A DNA stretch of 32,356 bases from Treponema sp. (GCA_031278815.1 JAITJS010000042.1:1-32356), one strand, 5' to 3'; counted from the stretch's first letter, positions 1 through 9,442 are shown. Notes: generated by a model from the sequence alone, not told the origin. Program-made: numbers and translations.

Positions 1-94
1 CTGCGGTATAGTGGCGGAAGAGGGGTTCCCGATTGTTGATACGGGTACGGATTTCGTACCACACTCCCGGTTGGAGTAATCGTAATGGTCTCAT
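1..94 (-). CDS. REP-associated tyrosine transposase (RAYT, Y1/IS200-like), 5' end only
   Basis: Only the first ~31 codons lie in the window; the gene runs off the left edge. The reading starts MRPLRLLQPGVWYEI and continues through an INNREPLFR block. That is the characteristic N-terminus of the IS200-like Y1 transposases that act on REP palindromes (family knowledge). The catalytic HUH and Tyr residues would lie outside the window. The ATG at 94 is chosen because the homology begins there; no good ribosome-binding site is visible. RAYTs are usually single-copy domesticated transposases, so this may be an intact gene. I cannot tell from 31 codons. Confidence 0.6.
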   Translation of the reverse strand, partial: MRPLRLLQPGVWYEIRTRINNREPLFRHYTA

Positions 95-219
95 CGAGAG
101 ATAGAAGGGATTGACCAGCCATTTAGCTTTAATCAGTTTGCAGGAAACAGAAAGGAACCGGCATGGATACTCCCTTAGGGGGAATGTTCGGCTGAGGCTG
201 GCAGGGGTTTCATGGGGTA

Positions 220-437
220 TCATTTTTGTGGGTCAAGTTTAGCGCAGAGCGACGGGATATTAAACCCCACGGTAAGGACGCTGTCGCGCTTTATATGAGC
301 GCGTGGATTAAAACCGACCACCCATTGCGGTACCTGAGATTGGATTTTTTGCCTGTCTAGTGGAAATGGTGAAAGTCTCACCTGCCTGATAGGTGTTCCG
401 ATTCCGTCGCTTTGGTATTCCTTACCATAGGGCTACC
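220..437 (-). pseudogene. Decayed minus-strand reading frame, unknown protein tail
   Basis: An open frame of about 70 codons without an ATG ends at a TGA at 220-222. It reads like a real protein, with segments such as QVPQWVVGFNPRAHIKRDS and LTVGFNIPSL. A second frame over 320-420 also reads protein-like (TYQAGETFTIST), which would fit a frameshift inside an older gene. A TAG just upstream closes the frame. I do not recognise the family. It lies between tRNA-Cys and the RAYT start, a place where remnants often collect. Confidence 0.25.
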
Positions 438-450
438 ATGAAAACATATA

Positions 451-521
451 GGCGCCGGGCGGAATCGAACCGTCGTATAAAGGTTTTGCAGACCTCTCCC
501 TTACCGCTTGGGTACGGCGCC
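451..521 (-). tRNA. tRNA-Cys (GCA)
   Basis: On the minus strand the 71-nt sequence folds as a tRNA. The acceptor stem is GGCGCCG with CGGCGCC, the D arm is CCC..GGG, and the anticodon stem is GAGGT/ACCTT with loop CTGCAAA, giving anticodon GCA. The T arm has GTTCGATTC-like sequence. The 3' CCA is not encoded next to the stem. No other tRNA was found. Confidence 0.95.
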
Positions 522-582
522 ACTGTACCTAATATACCAATTTGCCCGGATTTTGTCCAGTACCCATGTACAAAGTCCTAGG

Positions 583-1497
583 TTATCGCTTCCCCTTATC
601 ATAGGGTTGCCCGGCAGCTCGGGGGGCGTAATCCTTACCGCTGAAAAATACCAAGGTTACCAGGGTGATACCATAGGGCAGGGCGTTAAAGAATTCCGAA
701 GGGAGGAATTGTAGTGCCTTGATGTTGATAATATTCACCGCCAAGGCCGAAGCCGCACCAAAAAGAAAGGAAGAGCCCAGAATCCCCAGGGGAAGCCAGC
801 GCCCGAAAGACACCGCAGCGAGGGCAATGAAGCCCTTTCCATTGATGGTGGTTACGGTGTATTGGATATCCTGGGTCAACACGATGCAGCCTCCTGCCAG
901 TCCTGCCAAGGCCCCGGAGATGAGGACCGCAATGTAGCGGATCTTTAGTACGTTCACCCCCGCAGAGGCCAGGGCCTGGGGATGTTCGCCACAGGAACGG
1001 AGCCGCAGTCCCCAGGGCCGCCGGTAGAGTACAAACCAGGTGATCCCTAACAAGACCAAAGCTATCCACACGGTAGGATAGATCCCCCCAGGACCGGGCA
1101 TCATACCAAGTTTGGGGTTCATGGTCCGGTCCATCTGGAAGAGAAGCTGGCAGAAGAACAGGGTTATCCCGGTGGATAGGAGGTTGATCCCGGTTCCAGA
1201 GATAACCTGATCCGCCTGAAGGCTTATGGAAGCAAAGGCATGGATGAGGGAGAAAAGACAGCCTCCCAGGGCAGCCAGGATGAGCGCCAAGGGGATGGAA
1301 AATCCGATGGTGGTTTCTAAGAGCACATGGGTAGTAGCCGCAATCATAGCCCCGATAGCCATGAGTCCCTCTAGAGCGATGTTGACCACCCCGGCTCGTT
1401 CGCTGATGAGTCCTCCGGTGGCGGCAATTAAGATGGGAGCCACGATCATAAGGGTTGAAGGAAGCATCTGTACCAGGGTATTGAAAAATAGGATCAT
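583..1497 (-). CDS. ABC transporter permease, nucleoside/BMP type (second permease)
   Basis: A 304-residue very hydrophobic protein of the BPD_transp_2 (branched-chain-type) permease family, with about eight to nine membrane segments. It has the family features: an N-terminal ATGGLISERAGVVNIALEG stretch and a GxNxxALxSAGVNV-like loop (EHPQALASAGVNVLKIRY) that contacts the ATPase. It is the last gene of a four-gene minus-strand operon. Its ATG overlaps the stop of the upstream permease by 4 nt (ATGA at 1494-1497), so translation is probably coupled. With its partner it should form the heterodimeric inner-membrane channel. It resembles Bacillus NupQ and the treponemal PnrA/RfuD-type permeases. 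The substrate cannot be read from the permease alone; nucleosides are the best guess from the binding protein. Confidence 0.9.
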   Translation of the reverse strand: MILFFNTLVQMLPSTLMIVAPILIAATGGLISERAGVVNIALEGLMAIGAMIAATTHVLLETTIGFSIPLALILAALGGCLFSLIHAFASISLQADQVISGTGINLLSTGITLFFCQLLFQMDRTMNPKLGMMPGPGGIYPTVWIALVLLGITWFVLYRRPWGLRLRSCGEHPQALASAGVNVLKIRYIAVLISGALAGLAGGCIVLTQDIQYTVTTINGKGFIALAAVSFGRWLPLGILGSSFLFGAASALAVNIINIKALQFLPSEFFNALPYGITLVTLVFFSGKDYAPRAAGQPYDKGKR

Positions 1498-2705
1498 TCG
1501 CTTATCCTCCCTTTGCGGGCTTTTTCTTTGAGTTGCCAGTCAATGATGATCCGCACCCCGGCGCGTAGGGAGATGAAGACTACCACCAGGCCCATGATGA
1601 TCGAGGTAATCTCTTTGGGGATATGCCGGGACTGCATCAGGGGCTGGGCAGACTTTAACATGCCGAAAAGCAGCCCTGCAAGGACGGTTCCCCCGGCAGT
1701 ACTATTCCCCACCAAGGCCACCGCAATGCCGTCAAAACCATAGCCATCTTGGACCGAGAGAACCCGCCCCGAGGGGAACACCCCGAGGGAAACTATGGCC
1801 CCTGCAAGCCCTGCAAAAGCTCCGGCAATGGCCATAGCTGCGGTGATGCTGGCGTTTACGCTGATTCCCCCATACCGGGCAGCGTCTTTATTCAATCCTG
1901 TGGCCCGTAGGGAATAACCGAATCGGGTTTTTCCCATGATGAGCCAGAAAAAAACTATCCCTGCTATGGTGAGATACAGTCCATAATTCAGCCGGGAACC
2001 ATTGGTGATGGATTCCAGAAAGGGGCTTACCAGCCGGGCCGTAGGGGGCAGGGGAGGGGTTTGGAAGGTATTGGCTCCAGGAATTTGCATGGTGCTATAC
2101 CGGGAAACATAGAAGGCGATGTAGTTCATCATAATAGTAGCGACCACTTCAGATACGTTAAACCGGGCTTTTAAGAACCCCACGATGCCCCCCCAGCACG
2201 CTCCTGCAAGAAGCGCTCCGGTTACTGCCAAGGCCCAGTGGAGTCCGGGAACCGGAGGGCCATAGAGGGCGATAAACTGAGCCGCCGTAAGACCTGCAAT
2301 GTACTGTCCTTCCGCACCGATATTGAACAGCCCGGTCCGGGAGGCAAAGGCCATGGAGAAGCCGCAAAGGATAAGGGGTATGGACATGACCAGCCATTCT
2401 CCAATGTAGCGCACATTCCACAGGGGAAGGCGTAGTTCCCAGCCTAAGGTCTGGTGAAGCCATTGGGCAACAGGACCTTCCGCTATGGTCCAGCGCCGTA
2501 AGTCAAAACCGGAAAGCACCTGGACCACTGCGGAATACATACCCCCAGGGCTCCGGCCTACGGCAAGAATCAGCAGGGTTCCCACGAGGAAGCCCAAAAT
2601 CACCACGGTTACGGATAAGAGGCCGTTGGAACCAGTGAATACCTCCAGGATATGTTCCCGGATAGCAGCCTGTTGTTTTGCAGAAGTCCGAAAAGGTACC
2701 GCCAT
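1494..2705 (-). CDS. ABC transporter permease, nucleoside/BMP type (first permease)
   Basis: A 403-residue membrane protein of the same permease family, longer than its partner because of an extra N-terminal helix region and a periplasmic loop. It contains MAFASRTGLFNIGAEGQYI and LRATGLNKDAARYGGISVN, the family's signature membrane-entry and coupling-loop motifs. It begins one base after the ATPase stop and overlaps the next permease by 4 nt, as in NupP/NupQ pairs. It should form one half of the translocation channel for the substrate delivered by the lipoprotein at 4481-5620. The start is an ATG directly followed by AVPFRTSAKQQ. Confidence 0.9.
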   Translation of the reverse strand: MAVPFRTSAKQQAAIREHILEVFTGSNGLLSVTVVILGFLVGTLLILAVGRSPGGMYSAVVQVLSGFDLRRWTIAEGPVAQWLHQTLGWELRLPLWNVRYIGEWLVMSIPLILCGFSMAFASRTGLFNIGAEGQYIAGLTAAQFIALYGPPVPGLHWALAVTGALLAGACWGGIVGFLKARFNVSEVVATIMMNYIAFYVSRYSTMQIPGANTFQTPPLPPTARLVSPFLESITNGSRLNYGLYLTIAGIVFFWLIMGKTRFGYSLRATGLNKDAARYGGISVNASITAAMAIAGAFAGLAGAIVSLGVFPSGRVLSVQDGYGFDGIAVALVGNSTAGGTVLAGLLFGMLKSAQPLMQSRHIPKEITSIIMGLVVVFISLRAGVRIIIDWQLKEKARKGRISE

Positions 2706-2706
2706 A

Positions 2707-4245
2707 TCATCCTACTCCTAAGGCATCTCCCGTAATGCCCCCCATCATAGCGCCAATATGTTTCTCATCCGCTTCTGCGGCAGAGACGAGACCTGCCACG
2801 GATCCTTTTGAAACCGCGGCAATACGATCACAGAGCCCCAAGATTTCATCCAGTTCAAAGGATACCAGCAGTACCGCCCGTCCCTTGTCCCGCTCGTCCA
2901 GAATACGCTGGTGTATGTATTCGATAGCGCCCACGTCGAGTCCTCGCGTAGGCTGGGACACGATCAGCAGTTCAGGAGAGACATCCAGTTCCCGGGCAAT
3001 GATCACTTTCTGTTGATTACCGCCGGACATGGATTTCGCTGAGGTGGCTGCGCCGTTTCCCGCCCGTATATCGAATTGATGGATCAGCTGTTCTGCATGA
3101 TCTTCAATCACATGGAACCGTAAAAAGCCGAACCGGTTGGAATAGGGCTTTTTATGGTAACTTTTCAGGATGAGATTCTCGTCCAGCCGGAAATCCAAGA
3201 CCAGGCCGTATTTATGCCGATCTTCCGGGACAAACCCAATCCCAGCCTCAGTGCGCTTTTTAATGTTTTCTTTGGAAATGTCTCTCCCTTTAAGGAGGAT
3301 CCGCCCGGATTTAACCGGAAGCAAGCCGGAGATCGCCGCCACCAGTTCGGCCTGGCCATTGCCGTCTACTCCGGCAACGCCCACCACTTCCCCCGCCCGC
3401 ACATCCAGGGTAAAGTTCTTCACTGCGGGAATCCCCTTGGGGCCCATAACGGTTAGGTCTTCAAGCTGGAGAATCAGTTTCCCCGGATGGGCCTCGCGCT
3501 TATTTGGCCGGAAGTTCACGGTGCGGCCTACCATTTTCTCCGCCAGCTCCTGCTCACCCGCGTCCTTGACCGTAACGGTTCCCACGGATTTACCCCGGCG
3601 CAGAACCGTACAGCGGTCTGCCACGGCTTTGATTTCCTTCAGTTTATGGGTGATAAACACGATGGTTTTTCCCTCCGCCTTGAGCCTACGGAAGATGGTC
3701 AAAAGCTCGTCGATTTCTTGGGGGGTTAACACAGCAGTGGGTTCATCAAAGATAAGAATATCCGCATCCCGGTACAAGATCTTGAGGATTTCCACCCGCT
3801 GCTGCATACCCACGGTGATATGCTCAATCAGGGCCCGGGGATCCACTGCCAGGGCATAGGTTTTCGAGAGTTCTTGTACCCGCTTTTCCGCGGTTTTGAG
3901 GTCCAGATTTCCCCAGGGGCTGTGGGGTTCAAGACCGAGCACGATGTTTTCCGTAACGGTGAAATTATGGATCAGCTTGAAATGCTGATGGACCATACCG
4001 ATGTGCAGGGCGGTTGCATCATTGGGGTTACGGATATGCACTTCCCGGCCCCATATTTTATTGATACCCCCATCAGGTTCATAAAGGCCAAAGAGAATGG
4101 ACATGAGGGTTGATTTCCCCGCGCCGTTTTCTCCCAACAAGGCATGAATTTCGCCCTGGTTTACGGTAAAATTAACTTTATCGTTAGCAATGATCCCGGG
4201 GAATATCTTGGTGATATTCACCATCTCAATGGCAGGTTCAGGCAT
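2707..4245 (-). CDS. ABC transporter ATP-binding protein, double-NBD (NupO/RfuB-like)
   Basis: A 512-residue protein with two fused nucleotide-binding domains, as in sugar and nucleoside importers. The first has Walker A GENGAGKST, a Q-loop HQHFKL and Walker B ILIFDEPTAVLTPQE. Its ABC signature is changed to TVGMQQRVEI. The second has a degenerate Walker A (GVDGNGQAE) but an intact signature-like MSGGNQQKVIIAREL and ILIVSQPTRGLD. Asymmetry of this kind is normal in the family. I chose the ATG at 4245 (MPEPAIEMVNITK) over an upstream start because a GAGGGGGG ribosome-binding site lies just before it and family homology starts there. It is separated from the binding-protein gene by a hairpin terminator, so it should be made in lower amounts than the lipoprotein. 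Confidence 0.93.
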   Translation of the reverse strand: MPEPAIEMVNITKIFPGIIANDKVNFTVNQGEIHALLGENGAGKSTLMSILFGLYEPDGGINKIWGREVHIRNPNDATALHIGMVHQHFKLIHNFTVTENIVLGLEPHSPWGNLDLKTAEKRVQELSKTYALAVDPRALIEHITVGMQQRVEILKILYRDADILIFDEPTAVLTPQEIDELLTIFRRLKAEGKTIVFITHKLKEIKAVADRCTVLRRGKSVGTVTVKDAGEQELAEKMVGRTVNFRPNKREAHPGKLILQLEDLTVMGPKGIPAVKNFTLDVRAGEVVGVAGVDGNGQAELVAAISGLLPVKSGRILLKGRDISKENIKKRTEAGIGFVPEDRHKYGLVLDFRLDENLILKSYHKKPYSNRFGFLRFHVIEDHAEQLIHQFDIRAGNGAATSAKSMSGGNQQKVIIARELDVSPELLIVSQPTRGLDVGAIEYIHQRILDERDKGRAVLLVSFELDEILGLCDRIAAVSKGSVAGLVSAAEADEKHIGAMMGGITGDALGVG

Positions 4246-4412
4246 CAGCCCCCCCTCATTTCCACATACACTGCTTCCGGGGGGGGGTGGACAGGAGGCG
4301 CCACCCTCCACCCCCGAAAGGGCTTTCTTGGGACCTCCGCGGCTTTCCCAAAACGCGAAGGTCCGCTTTGCAGTTCCCTACGGACCGTGGGTCCACCGGG
4401 AAAAGCTTCCGA

Positions 4413-4437
4413 AAAAGCGGGCTTAAAGCCCGCTTTT
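4413..4437 (-). terminator. Intercistronic hairpin between binding protein and ATPase genes
   Basis: A perfect inverted repeat, AAAAGCGGGCTT / AAGCCCGCTTTT, with one central base and T-runs on both sides. It sits 44 bp past the lipoprotein stop and about 170 bp before the ATPase start. It probably terminates part of the transcription and so raises the ratio of binding protein to transporter, a common arrangement in ABC operons. The 235-nt gap also contains a weaker GGTCCG/CGGACC hairpin (about 4360-4386). Confidence 0.7.
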
Positions 4438-4480
4438 CTCCCGTAATTTCCGGTTTCAAAGACTCAAACCGTCAGCAGTC

Positions 4481-5620
4481 TTAATTATCTAATGCCTTCA
4501 GGTCTTGGGGGAAGCCGGGCAAGGTTTTGGCTTCCGCATTAGTAGCGGCCACTTTGATTTGACCGGAAATGATTTGCTGTTTTACAGCTTCTACTTGGCT
4601 TTGAATATCCTGGGTTACGGCCGGATTGGTAGTGGAATAGCCCACCCCATCGGCTTTCACATCAAAGGTGATCACTTCCCCTTTGAAGGTGTTATTTTTT
4701 ACCGCATTAAGGCCATAGATCAAGCTGGTTTCAACCCGCTTAACCATAGAGGTGAGGACCGCTGATTCGGTATCCGTATACAGCCCTTCTTCGTGTTGAT
4801 CTGAATCAACCCCGATGGCCCACACGTTTTTGCCTTGGATCCGGTATTCCTTAGCCTGGGCGATGGTTCCGTTTCCACTGCCCCCTGCCGCGGAATAGAT
4901 GGCATACACCCCGGAATCATACCAGTTCTTGGCCTGGGTCTTGGCAAGCCCCGGTTCACCCCAGCTATTGACGTAGTAATCCAGGATCTGGGCATGGGGA
5001 ATCACTGAAAGGACCCCCTGCACGAAGCCGACTTCAAATTTGGTGATCGTTGCACCAGGAACCCCGCCGATGAAGCCGAATTTGGGATTTTCGATACCAT
5101 CCTTCTGGGCTTTGAGGGCTGCCGCAACCCCAACTAAGTAGGAGCCTTCATGTTCAGCAAAAATCGCCTCCAATACATTGGGAAGGTTGACCCAGTCTAC
5201 ATCCACGATCATGTATTTCTGGTTTGGATTACCCTTGGCAACTTCGGTAACCGCATCCGCGAAGGTAAAGCCCGTAGCCACAATCAGGTCGTACTGCTCA
5301 TCCGTGGCCTGCTTGATATTGGGGATATACATATCCTGGGTTTGGCCAGTTACCACATCGTAAGCCGTACCCCGCTGCCGGGTATTGGCCCAGGTATCCC
5401 CGTAAAATTCCAGAATTCCCCGCCATGCTGCAGCATTGAAGGACTTATCATCTATCCCGGTGGCATCGGTTAATAAGCGCACCGTAATACCCACCACCTC
5501 TGCGGATAGCGAAGGAGCCGGGCTTTCACTTTGCGACTGCTCCTGCTGTTTAGCTCGGCATCCCGAAGCTACGATCATAGCGGCGATTATAGCCGCCCCA
5601 ACCACCATTCTTTTCACCAT
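4481..5620 (-). CDS. BMP/PnrA-family nucleoside-binding lipoprotein
   Basis: A periplasmic substrate-binding lipoprotein of about 379 residues. The N-terminus MVKRMVVGAAIIAAMIVASGC has a basic start, hydrophobic core and lipobox (ASGC), so it should be lipidated and membrane-anchored. A Ser/Gln/Glu linker follows. The BMP-domain marks are GIDDKSFNAAAWRG, FIGGVPG, AAGGSGNGTIAQAK and IGVDSDQ. T. pallidum PnrA (TmpC), a purine-nucleoside binder, belongs to the same family, so nucleosides are the likely ligand (inference). It is the first gene of the importer operon. A TTG start 14 codons upstream (5662) is open but would put a charged stretch before the signal peptide. AGGAGG lies 14 nt before the chosen ATG, which is rather far. 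Confidence 0.92.
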   Translation of the reverse strand: MVKRMVVGAAIIAAMIVASGCRAKQQEQSQSESPAPSLSAEVVGITVRLLTDATGIDDKSFNAAAWRGILEFYGDTWANTRQRGTAYDVVTGQTQDMYIPNIKQATDEQYDLIVATGFTFADAVTEVAKGNPNQKYMIVDVDWVNLPNVLEAIFAEHEGSYLVGVAAALKAQKDGIENPKFGFIGGVPGATITKFEVGFVQGVLSVIPHAQILDYYVNSWGEPGLAKTQAKNWYDSGVYAIYSAAGGSGNGTIAQAKEYRIQGKNVWAIGVDSDQHEEGLYTDTESAVLTSMVKRVETSLIYGLNAVKNNTFKGEVITFDVKADGVGYSTTNPAVTQDIQSQVEAVKQQIISGQIKVAATNAEAKTLPGFPQDLKALDN

Positions 5621-5673
5621 GGTTCTCTTTTTGTCCTCCTCGTTTTTCTTTGTTTCTTTCAAACACCGCTTAT

Positions 5674-5688
5674 ATATACTAAGTATAT
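5674..5688. promoter_or_regulatory. Short palindrome upstream of the importer operon, possible operator
   Basis: ATATAC-TAA-GTATAT is a perfect 6-bp-arm palindrome about 55 bp before the lipoprotein start, in an AT-rich stretch likely to contain the promoter. This is only suggestive: short AT palindromes arise by chance. Confidence 0.25.
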
Positions 5689-5707
5689 GCTTCTTTTGCG
5701 ATAAGTT

Positions 5708-5818
5708 TCAATAGGGGAAAGAATACGATTCAGGGCGACCGTCGATGATTTCCTGCTTCATGCCTTGTTCAGCCAGAATGCCTTGGGTGACGGGTAAACC
5801 GTGTTGCAGACCCTTAGG
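5708..5818 (-). pseudogene. C-terminal remnant of an unidentified gene
   Basis: A frame of 36 codons plus stop without a start codon reads like a real protein end (KGLQHGLPVTQGILAEQG, then IIDGRPESYSFPY). It lies on the importer's strand just upstream of it and faces clpC. I do not recognise the family. It is probably the 3' tail of a deleted gene; coincidence cannot be excluded at this length. Confidence 0.3.
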
Positions 5819-5916
5819 TGATTGTGATATGGTTAAAATAATAACAGAAGAAGGTGAGTACCCTGGGGAGGATGAGCACTTTTTGTAAATCCATGCCAGG
5901 ATCGGGGGGGGCTTTT

Positions 5917-8478
5917 GTGTTTAAAGGCTTAGGCTTAACCAGGCGAGTACAACGTATATTATATACCAACGCCCAAGAAGAGGGGCGTCGTTTCAATTCA
6001 GATCAGCTCACGCCTGAACATATCATCATGGCATTACTCAAAGACGGATCAGGAACTGCTTCCAAGGCCCTGATATTTCTCAGAATAGATTTGCTGGAAT
6101 TCAAGCGTACCCTGGAAAAGGGAATACCCCGTATGGTGGGAGCTACGATTTATGGGGACCTGCCTCTGTCAGATCGGACACAAACCATGCTGGATATGGC
6201 CGGGGATGAGGCTCGGTCCATGGGAAACCTGTATATCGGTACGGAACATCTCTTATTGGCAGCCATGCGAGAGCAGCATTCTATCATTCAGGTGTACTTG
6301 GATGAGCGGGCAGTGGATCCGGATATGTTCCGGGTGGTGGTGGAGACTACTTTTAACCATGCCTCTCAGGGGGATGAAGGGGCAGGGGCCTACGGATCCC
6401 GTTGTGCTTTCCCGGATGAGCTCAGAGAAGGGCTCCATCCATCAATTCCCCGAATAAAACCCGCTATTTATCCTTCCCTTACGCCCATCCTGGACAGCTA
6501 TTCCCGGGACCTCACCGCCCTTGCACGAGCGGGTAAGCTGGATCCCGTGGTGGGAAGACAGAAAGAGATTGCCCGGGCCATCCGAATTTTAGTCCGGCGA
6601 ACCAAGAATAATCCGATCCTGGTGGGGGAGCCTGGGGTGGGCAAGACCGCGATTGTGGAAGGACTGGCCCAGGTTTTAGCTCGGGAGGATGCCCCTGAAA
6701 CCCTGGCAGGCCAGCGGATTCTTTCCCTAGATCTGGGTTCTGTGGTGGCAGGCACTAAATACCGGGGGGAATTTGAAGAACGGTTCAAAAAAATCATGAA
6801 GGAAATATCCCAGACGGGGAATGTGATTCTGTTTATTGATGAAATCCACACCATCATTGGGGCAGGAAGTGCGGAAGGGACCATTGATGCTTCCAATATG
6901 GTTAAACCCGGTCTTTCTCGGGGAGAGCTTCACTGTATCGGGGCCACTACCTTGACCGAATATCGCAAGCATTTTGAAAAAGATCCTGCTTTGGAGCGGC
7001 GTTTTCAACTCATCCCCGTAGATGAACCGAGTTTTGACGAAACCCTGGAAATCCTCAAAGGCATACAAAAGTATTATGAGGAGCACCATCGGGTCCAGTA
7101 CACCCAGGAGGCCATCCATGCAGCGGCAAAACTCGCCCAACGGTACATTACGGATCGGTACATGCCGGATAAGGCCATTGATATCCTTGATGAAGCCGGG
7201 GCTATGAAACGGCTGGAACTCAAAGCCCAGCCTCCTGAAATTGCCGGTATTGAGGCTGAAATTCTTCATTTGATCACTGAAAAAGGTACCATGGTTTCTG
7301 CTCAGGATTATGAGCGGGCAGCCCAAGTACGGGATAAGGTCCGCACGTTCCGGACTCAGCTTGAAACCGTACGCCGTGCCTGGGAACGAGTGGCGGATAA
7401 CCAAGCCCCCCTGGTGGAAGAAGGGGATATTCGCCGGGTGGTGTCTGAAATTACCGGGATCCCCCTGATGCATCTGGAGGAACAGGAATCAAAGCAACTA
7501 CTCAGAATTGAGGCAAAATTGCACCAGCAAGTCATCGGACAGGACGATGCAGTGCGATGTATTGCCCAGGCTATCAGGAGATCCCGAGCAGGGCTCACTT
7601 CACCTGCCCGTCCCCTGGGGTCCTTCATGTTTTTGGGTCCTACCGGGGTCGGCAAAACCCTCTTAGCTAAGCGCCTTGCGGCGTATCTGTTCGGTACTGA
7701 GGAGTCCCTGGTCCGGATTGATATGTCCGATTATATGGAAAAACACAACACCTCTCGCCTCGTGGGCGCGCCACCAGGGTATGTAGGCTACGGGGACGGG
7801 GGCTTGTTAACTGAACGAATCCGTCGGAACCCCTACCGGGTGGTACTCTTTGATGAAATCGAAAAGGCCCATCGGGATATATGTAACCTTTTGCTACAGG
7901 TCCTTGAGGAAGGAGAACTCAAGGATACCTTGGGTCATACGGTTAGTTTCCGCAATACGGTGATCATTATGACCAGTAACGTGGGAATCCGGGAGATTTC
8001 CCGGGATGCGCAATTGGGCTTTGGTATGGGAACCGGGATCATGGACCACAAAGAGATACGTTCCTTGGCCTTGGCAGAACTGCGCCGCATCTTTAACCCG
8101 GAATTCATCAATCGCCTGGATGATGTGGTGGTATTCCAGCCCTTGAATATGAAGCAGGTAGAAACCATATTGGATATACAGCTTGAAGAACTGGCCCAGC
8201 GCCTGGCAGAACAAGGCTATGGCCTTAAGATTATGCCCGCTGCCCGGCGAATCCTCCTGGAGAAGGGCTGGGATCCGAAATACGGGGTCCGACCTTTGCG
8301 GCGGACCATTCAGAAAGAACTGGAGGATCCCCTTTCCTTCTTTATATTGGAAACCGGGATTCCAGGAAGGGTTCTTGTTGCCGATGGCCGTAAGGGTACC
8401 ATATCCTTGAGGCATGAGGGGGCCCCGGTACGAAACAGTCCGGTTACCCCGACTCTGGTAACTCAACCGGTTCCTTAA
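5917..8478 (+). CDS. clpC: ATP-dependent Clp protease ATPase subunit ClpC
   Basis: An 853-residue Hsp100 AAA+ unfoldase that feeds substrates to ClpP in the cytoplasm. An N-terminal double repeat (residues ~1-145) is followed by the first AAA module with Walker A GEPGVGKT (~237) and Walker [14 protein letters not shown]-like middle segment ([15 protein letters not shown]) comes next, then the second module with Walker A GPTGVGKT (~574) and [11 protein letters not shown]. An LGF tripeptide in QLGFGMG matches the ClpP-docking loop, so this is a protease partner and not a ClpB disaggregase. I prefer the GTG at 5917 ([15 protein letters not shown]) because ClpC proteins begin here and a G-rich Shine-Dalgarno lies 5-6 nt upstream. 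In-frame ATG (5872, 5893) and GTG (5854) starts would add a tail unlike the family. No clpP is in the window. Confidence 0.93.
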   Translation: MFKGLGLTRRVQRILYTNAQEEGRRFNSDQLTPEHIIMALLKDGSGTASKALIFLRIDLLEFKRTLEKGIPRMVGATIYGDLPLSDRTQTMLDMAGDEARSMGNLYIGTEHLLLAAMREQHSIIQVYLDERAVDPDMFRVVVETTFNHASQGDEGAGAYGSRCAFPDELREGLHPSIPRIKPAIYPSLTPILDSYSRDLTALARAGKLDPVVGRQKEIARAIRILVRRTKNNPILVGEPGVGKTAIVEGLAQVLAREDAPETLAGQRILSLDLGSVVAGTKYRGEFEERFKKIMKEISQTGNVILFIDEIHTIIGAGSAEGTIDASNMVKPGLSRGELHCIGATTLTEYRKHFEKDPALERRFQLIPVDEPSFDETLEILKGIQKYYEEHHRVQYTQEAIHAAAKLAQRYITDRYMPDKAIDILDEAGAMKRLELKAQPPEIAGIEAEILHLITEKGTMVSAQDYERAAQVRDKVRTFRTQLETVRRAWERVADNQAPLVEEGDIRRVVSEITGIPLMHLEEQESKQLLRIEAKLHQQVIGQDDAVRCIAQAIRRSRAGLTSPARPLGSFMFLGPTGVGKTLLAKRLAAYLFGTEESLVRIDMSDYMEKHNTSRLVGAPPGYVGYGDGGLLTERIRRNPYRVVLFDEIEKAHRDICNLLLQVLEEGELKDTLGHTVSFRNTVIIMTSNVGIREISRDAQLGFGMGTGIMDHKEIRSLALAELRRIFNPEFINRLDDVVVFQPLNMKQVETILDIQLEELAQRLAEQGYGLKIMPAARRILLEKGWDPKYGVRPLRRTIQKELEDPLSFFILETGIPGRVLVADGRKGTISLRHEGAPVRNSPVTPTLVTQPVP

Positions 8479-8480
8479 CA

Positions 8481-8690
8481 AAGATACGGAAAAAAGCATT
8501 GCAAGAAGAAATCAAAAAGCCTACCGGTAAGTCTTTTGATACCTTTATATCCAAGAATTTCACCCTCGAGGAAGGGGATAGCATCGCCACCGGTACCCCC
8601 CAAGGAGTCAGCCCCATGTATGGGGGAGATACGGTAGAAGTAGGGATTGAAGGAATTGGCATATTATCCAATCCGGTAGTGCAAGGGTGA
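8481..8690 (+). pseudogene. Fumarylacetoacetate hydrolase-family C-terminal remnant
   Basis: The frame ends with [30 protein letters not shown] and a final SNPV. These are the C-terminal motifs of the FAH fold (FAHD1/HpaG type; family knowledge), in which the GTP(A/Q)GV loop lines the active site. Only about 60 codons remain, the metal-binding Glu/Asp residues of the missing part are absent, and there is no proper start (a TTG at 8499 only). It lies directly after clpC and 10 bp before the next gene, so it looks like the leftover of a deletion that joined clpC to the downstream gene. Confidence 0.75.
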
Positions 8691-8700
8691 AGGGGAAAGG

Positions 8701-9318
8701 ATGAGCTTGTTTTGCTTCCTTTGGACGCCCTTGTTTTATCTGTTTTGGTCTGCCCTTTCCCCTGGAAAAGATACGGGCCTAGAGGGTATCGGCGCCTTGC
8801 TTTTAGGGAGCTTCCTGGGGCTGTTGCTATTTTTTCTGGGACCGCTCATGGAGCCCGGTGGGTTTGAGAAATCCCGGTGGATAAGCGGCTTTGTTGATAT
8901 GGTCAGTGTGCCGGTGCTGTTGCCGCTACTGCTATATGGCTTGTTATGCTGTTTTGGACTTTCAAGAACCTGGGGTGATGCGGTAAGTTTTGCCCTCCTA
9001 TGGCTTATCCCGGATATGGCCATTCATACGGTAAGCTGGAGCGTTCAGAACCAGCCTTTGCTCTTGGTCTTAGTGCCCCTGCTGAGAACCGCTCTAGCAG
9101 TGGGGCTGCCCTTTTTGGGGGGACTGCTCATGACCAAAAAACCCGTGTTGATCCTGGTCGCCATCCTGGGCATCATTGGCTTACCCCTTGTGGGAACCAC
9201 AAGCTATTGGGCGTTTTTTTGCCAAAACCCGCTACTGGGCTCTGTTTTCTTTGGTATGACCCTGATTCCTTTGGGAGCCGCTATCGGGCTATCGTGGTAC
9301 CGAAGCGCATCAATGTAG
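8701..9318 (+). CDS. Multi-pass membrane protein of unknown function
   Basis: A 205-residue protein that is almost entirely hydrophobic, with about six membrane segments (residues ~5-20, 28-50, 68-90, 97-112, 118-140, 145-165, and a last one near 180-200). It has no signal peptidase site and no motif I recognise. The ATG at 8701 is preceded by AGGGGAAAGG, an acceptable ribosome-binding site. It sits between the FAH remnant and the EF-G promoter. The C-terminus ends in WYRSASM. Function cannot be inferred. Confidence 0.6.
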   Translation: MSLFCFLWTPLFYLFWSALSPGKDTGLEGIGALLLGSFLGLLLFFLGPLMEPGGFEKSRWISGFVDMVSVPVLLPLLLYGLLCCFGLSRTWGDAVSFALLWLIPDMAIHTVSWSVQNQPLLLVLVPLLRTALAVGLPFLGGLLMTKKPVLILVAILGIIGLPLVGTTSYWAFFCQNPLLGSVFFGMTLIPLGAAIGLSWYRSASM

Positions 9319-9442
9319 CTGAAATACGAGCCCGGAGGCCCTTGTCCGTGAGGGTCTCTAAGGCGTATCTTCGGGAAGCGGTAACGGTGTTGATGGAAGA
9401 GGACGAACCGGAAAGGTGCTGGTAGGCTTTAGAAGGGGTCGA

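Noticed and set aside
195-360. Plus-strand reading ERRDIKPHGKDAVALYMSAW near the left edge
   Set aside because: It lacks a start and the minus-strand frame in the same place reads more convincingly.
3170-3859. 229-codon plus-strand frame opposite the ATPase gene
   Set aside because: It is antisense to a well-conserved ABC ATPase, and the translation is Ser/Arg-rich with no motif: a shadow of the real gene.
6727-7473. 248-codon minus-strand frame inside clpC
   Set aside because: It is antisense to two conserved AAA+ domains.
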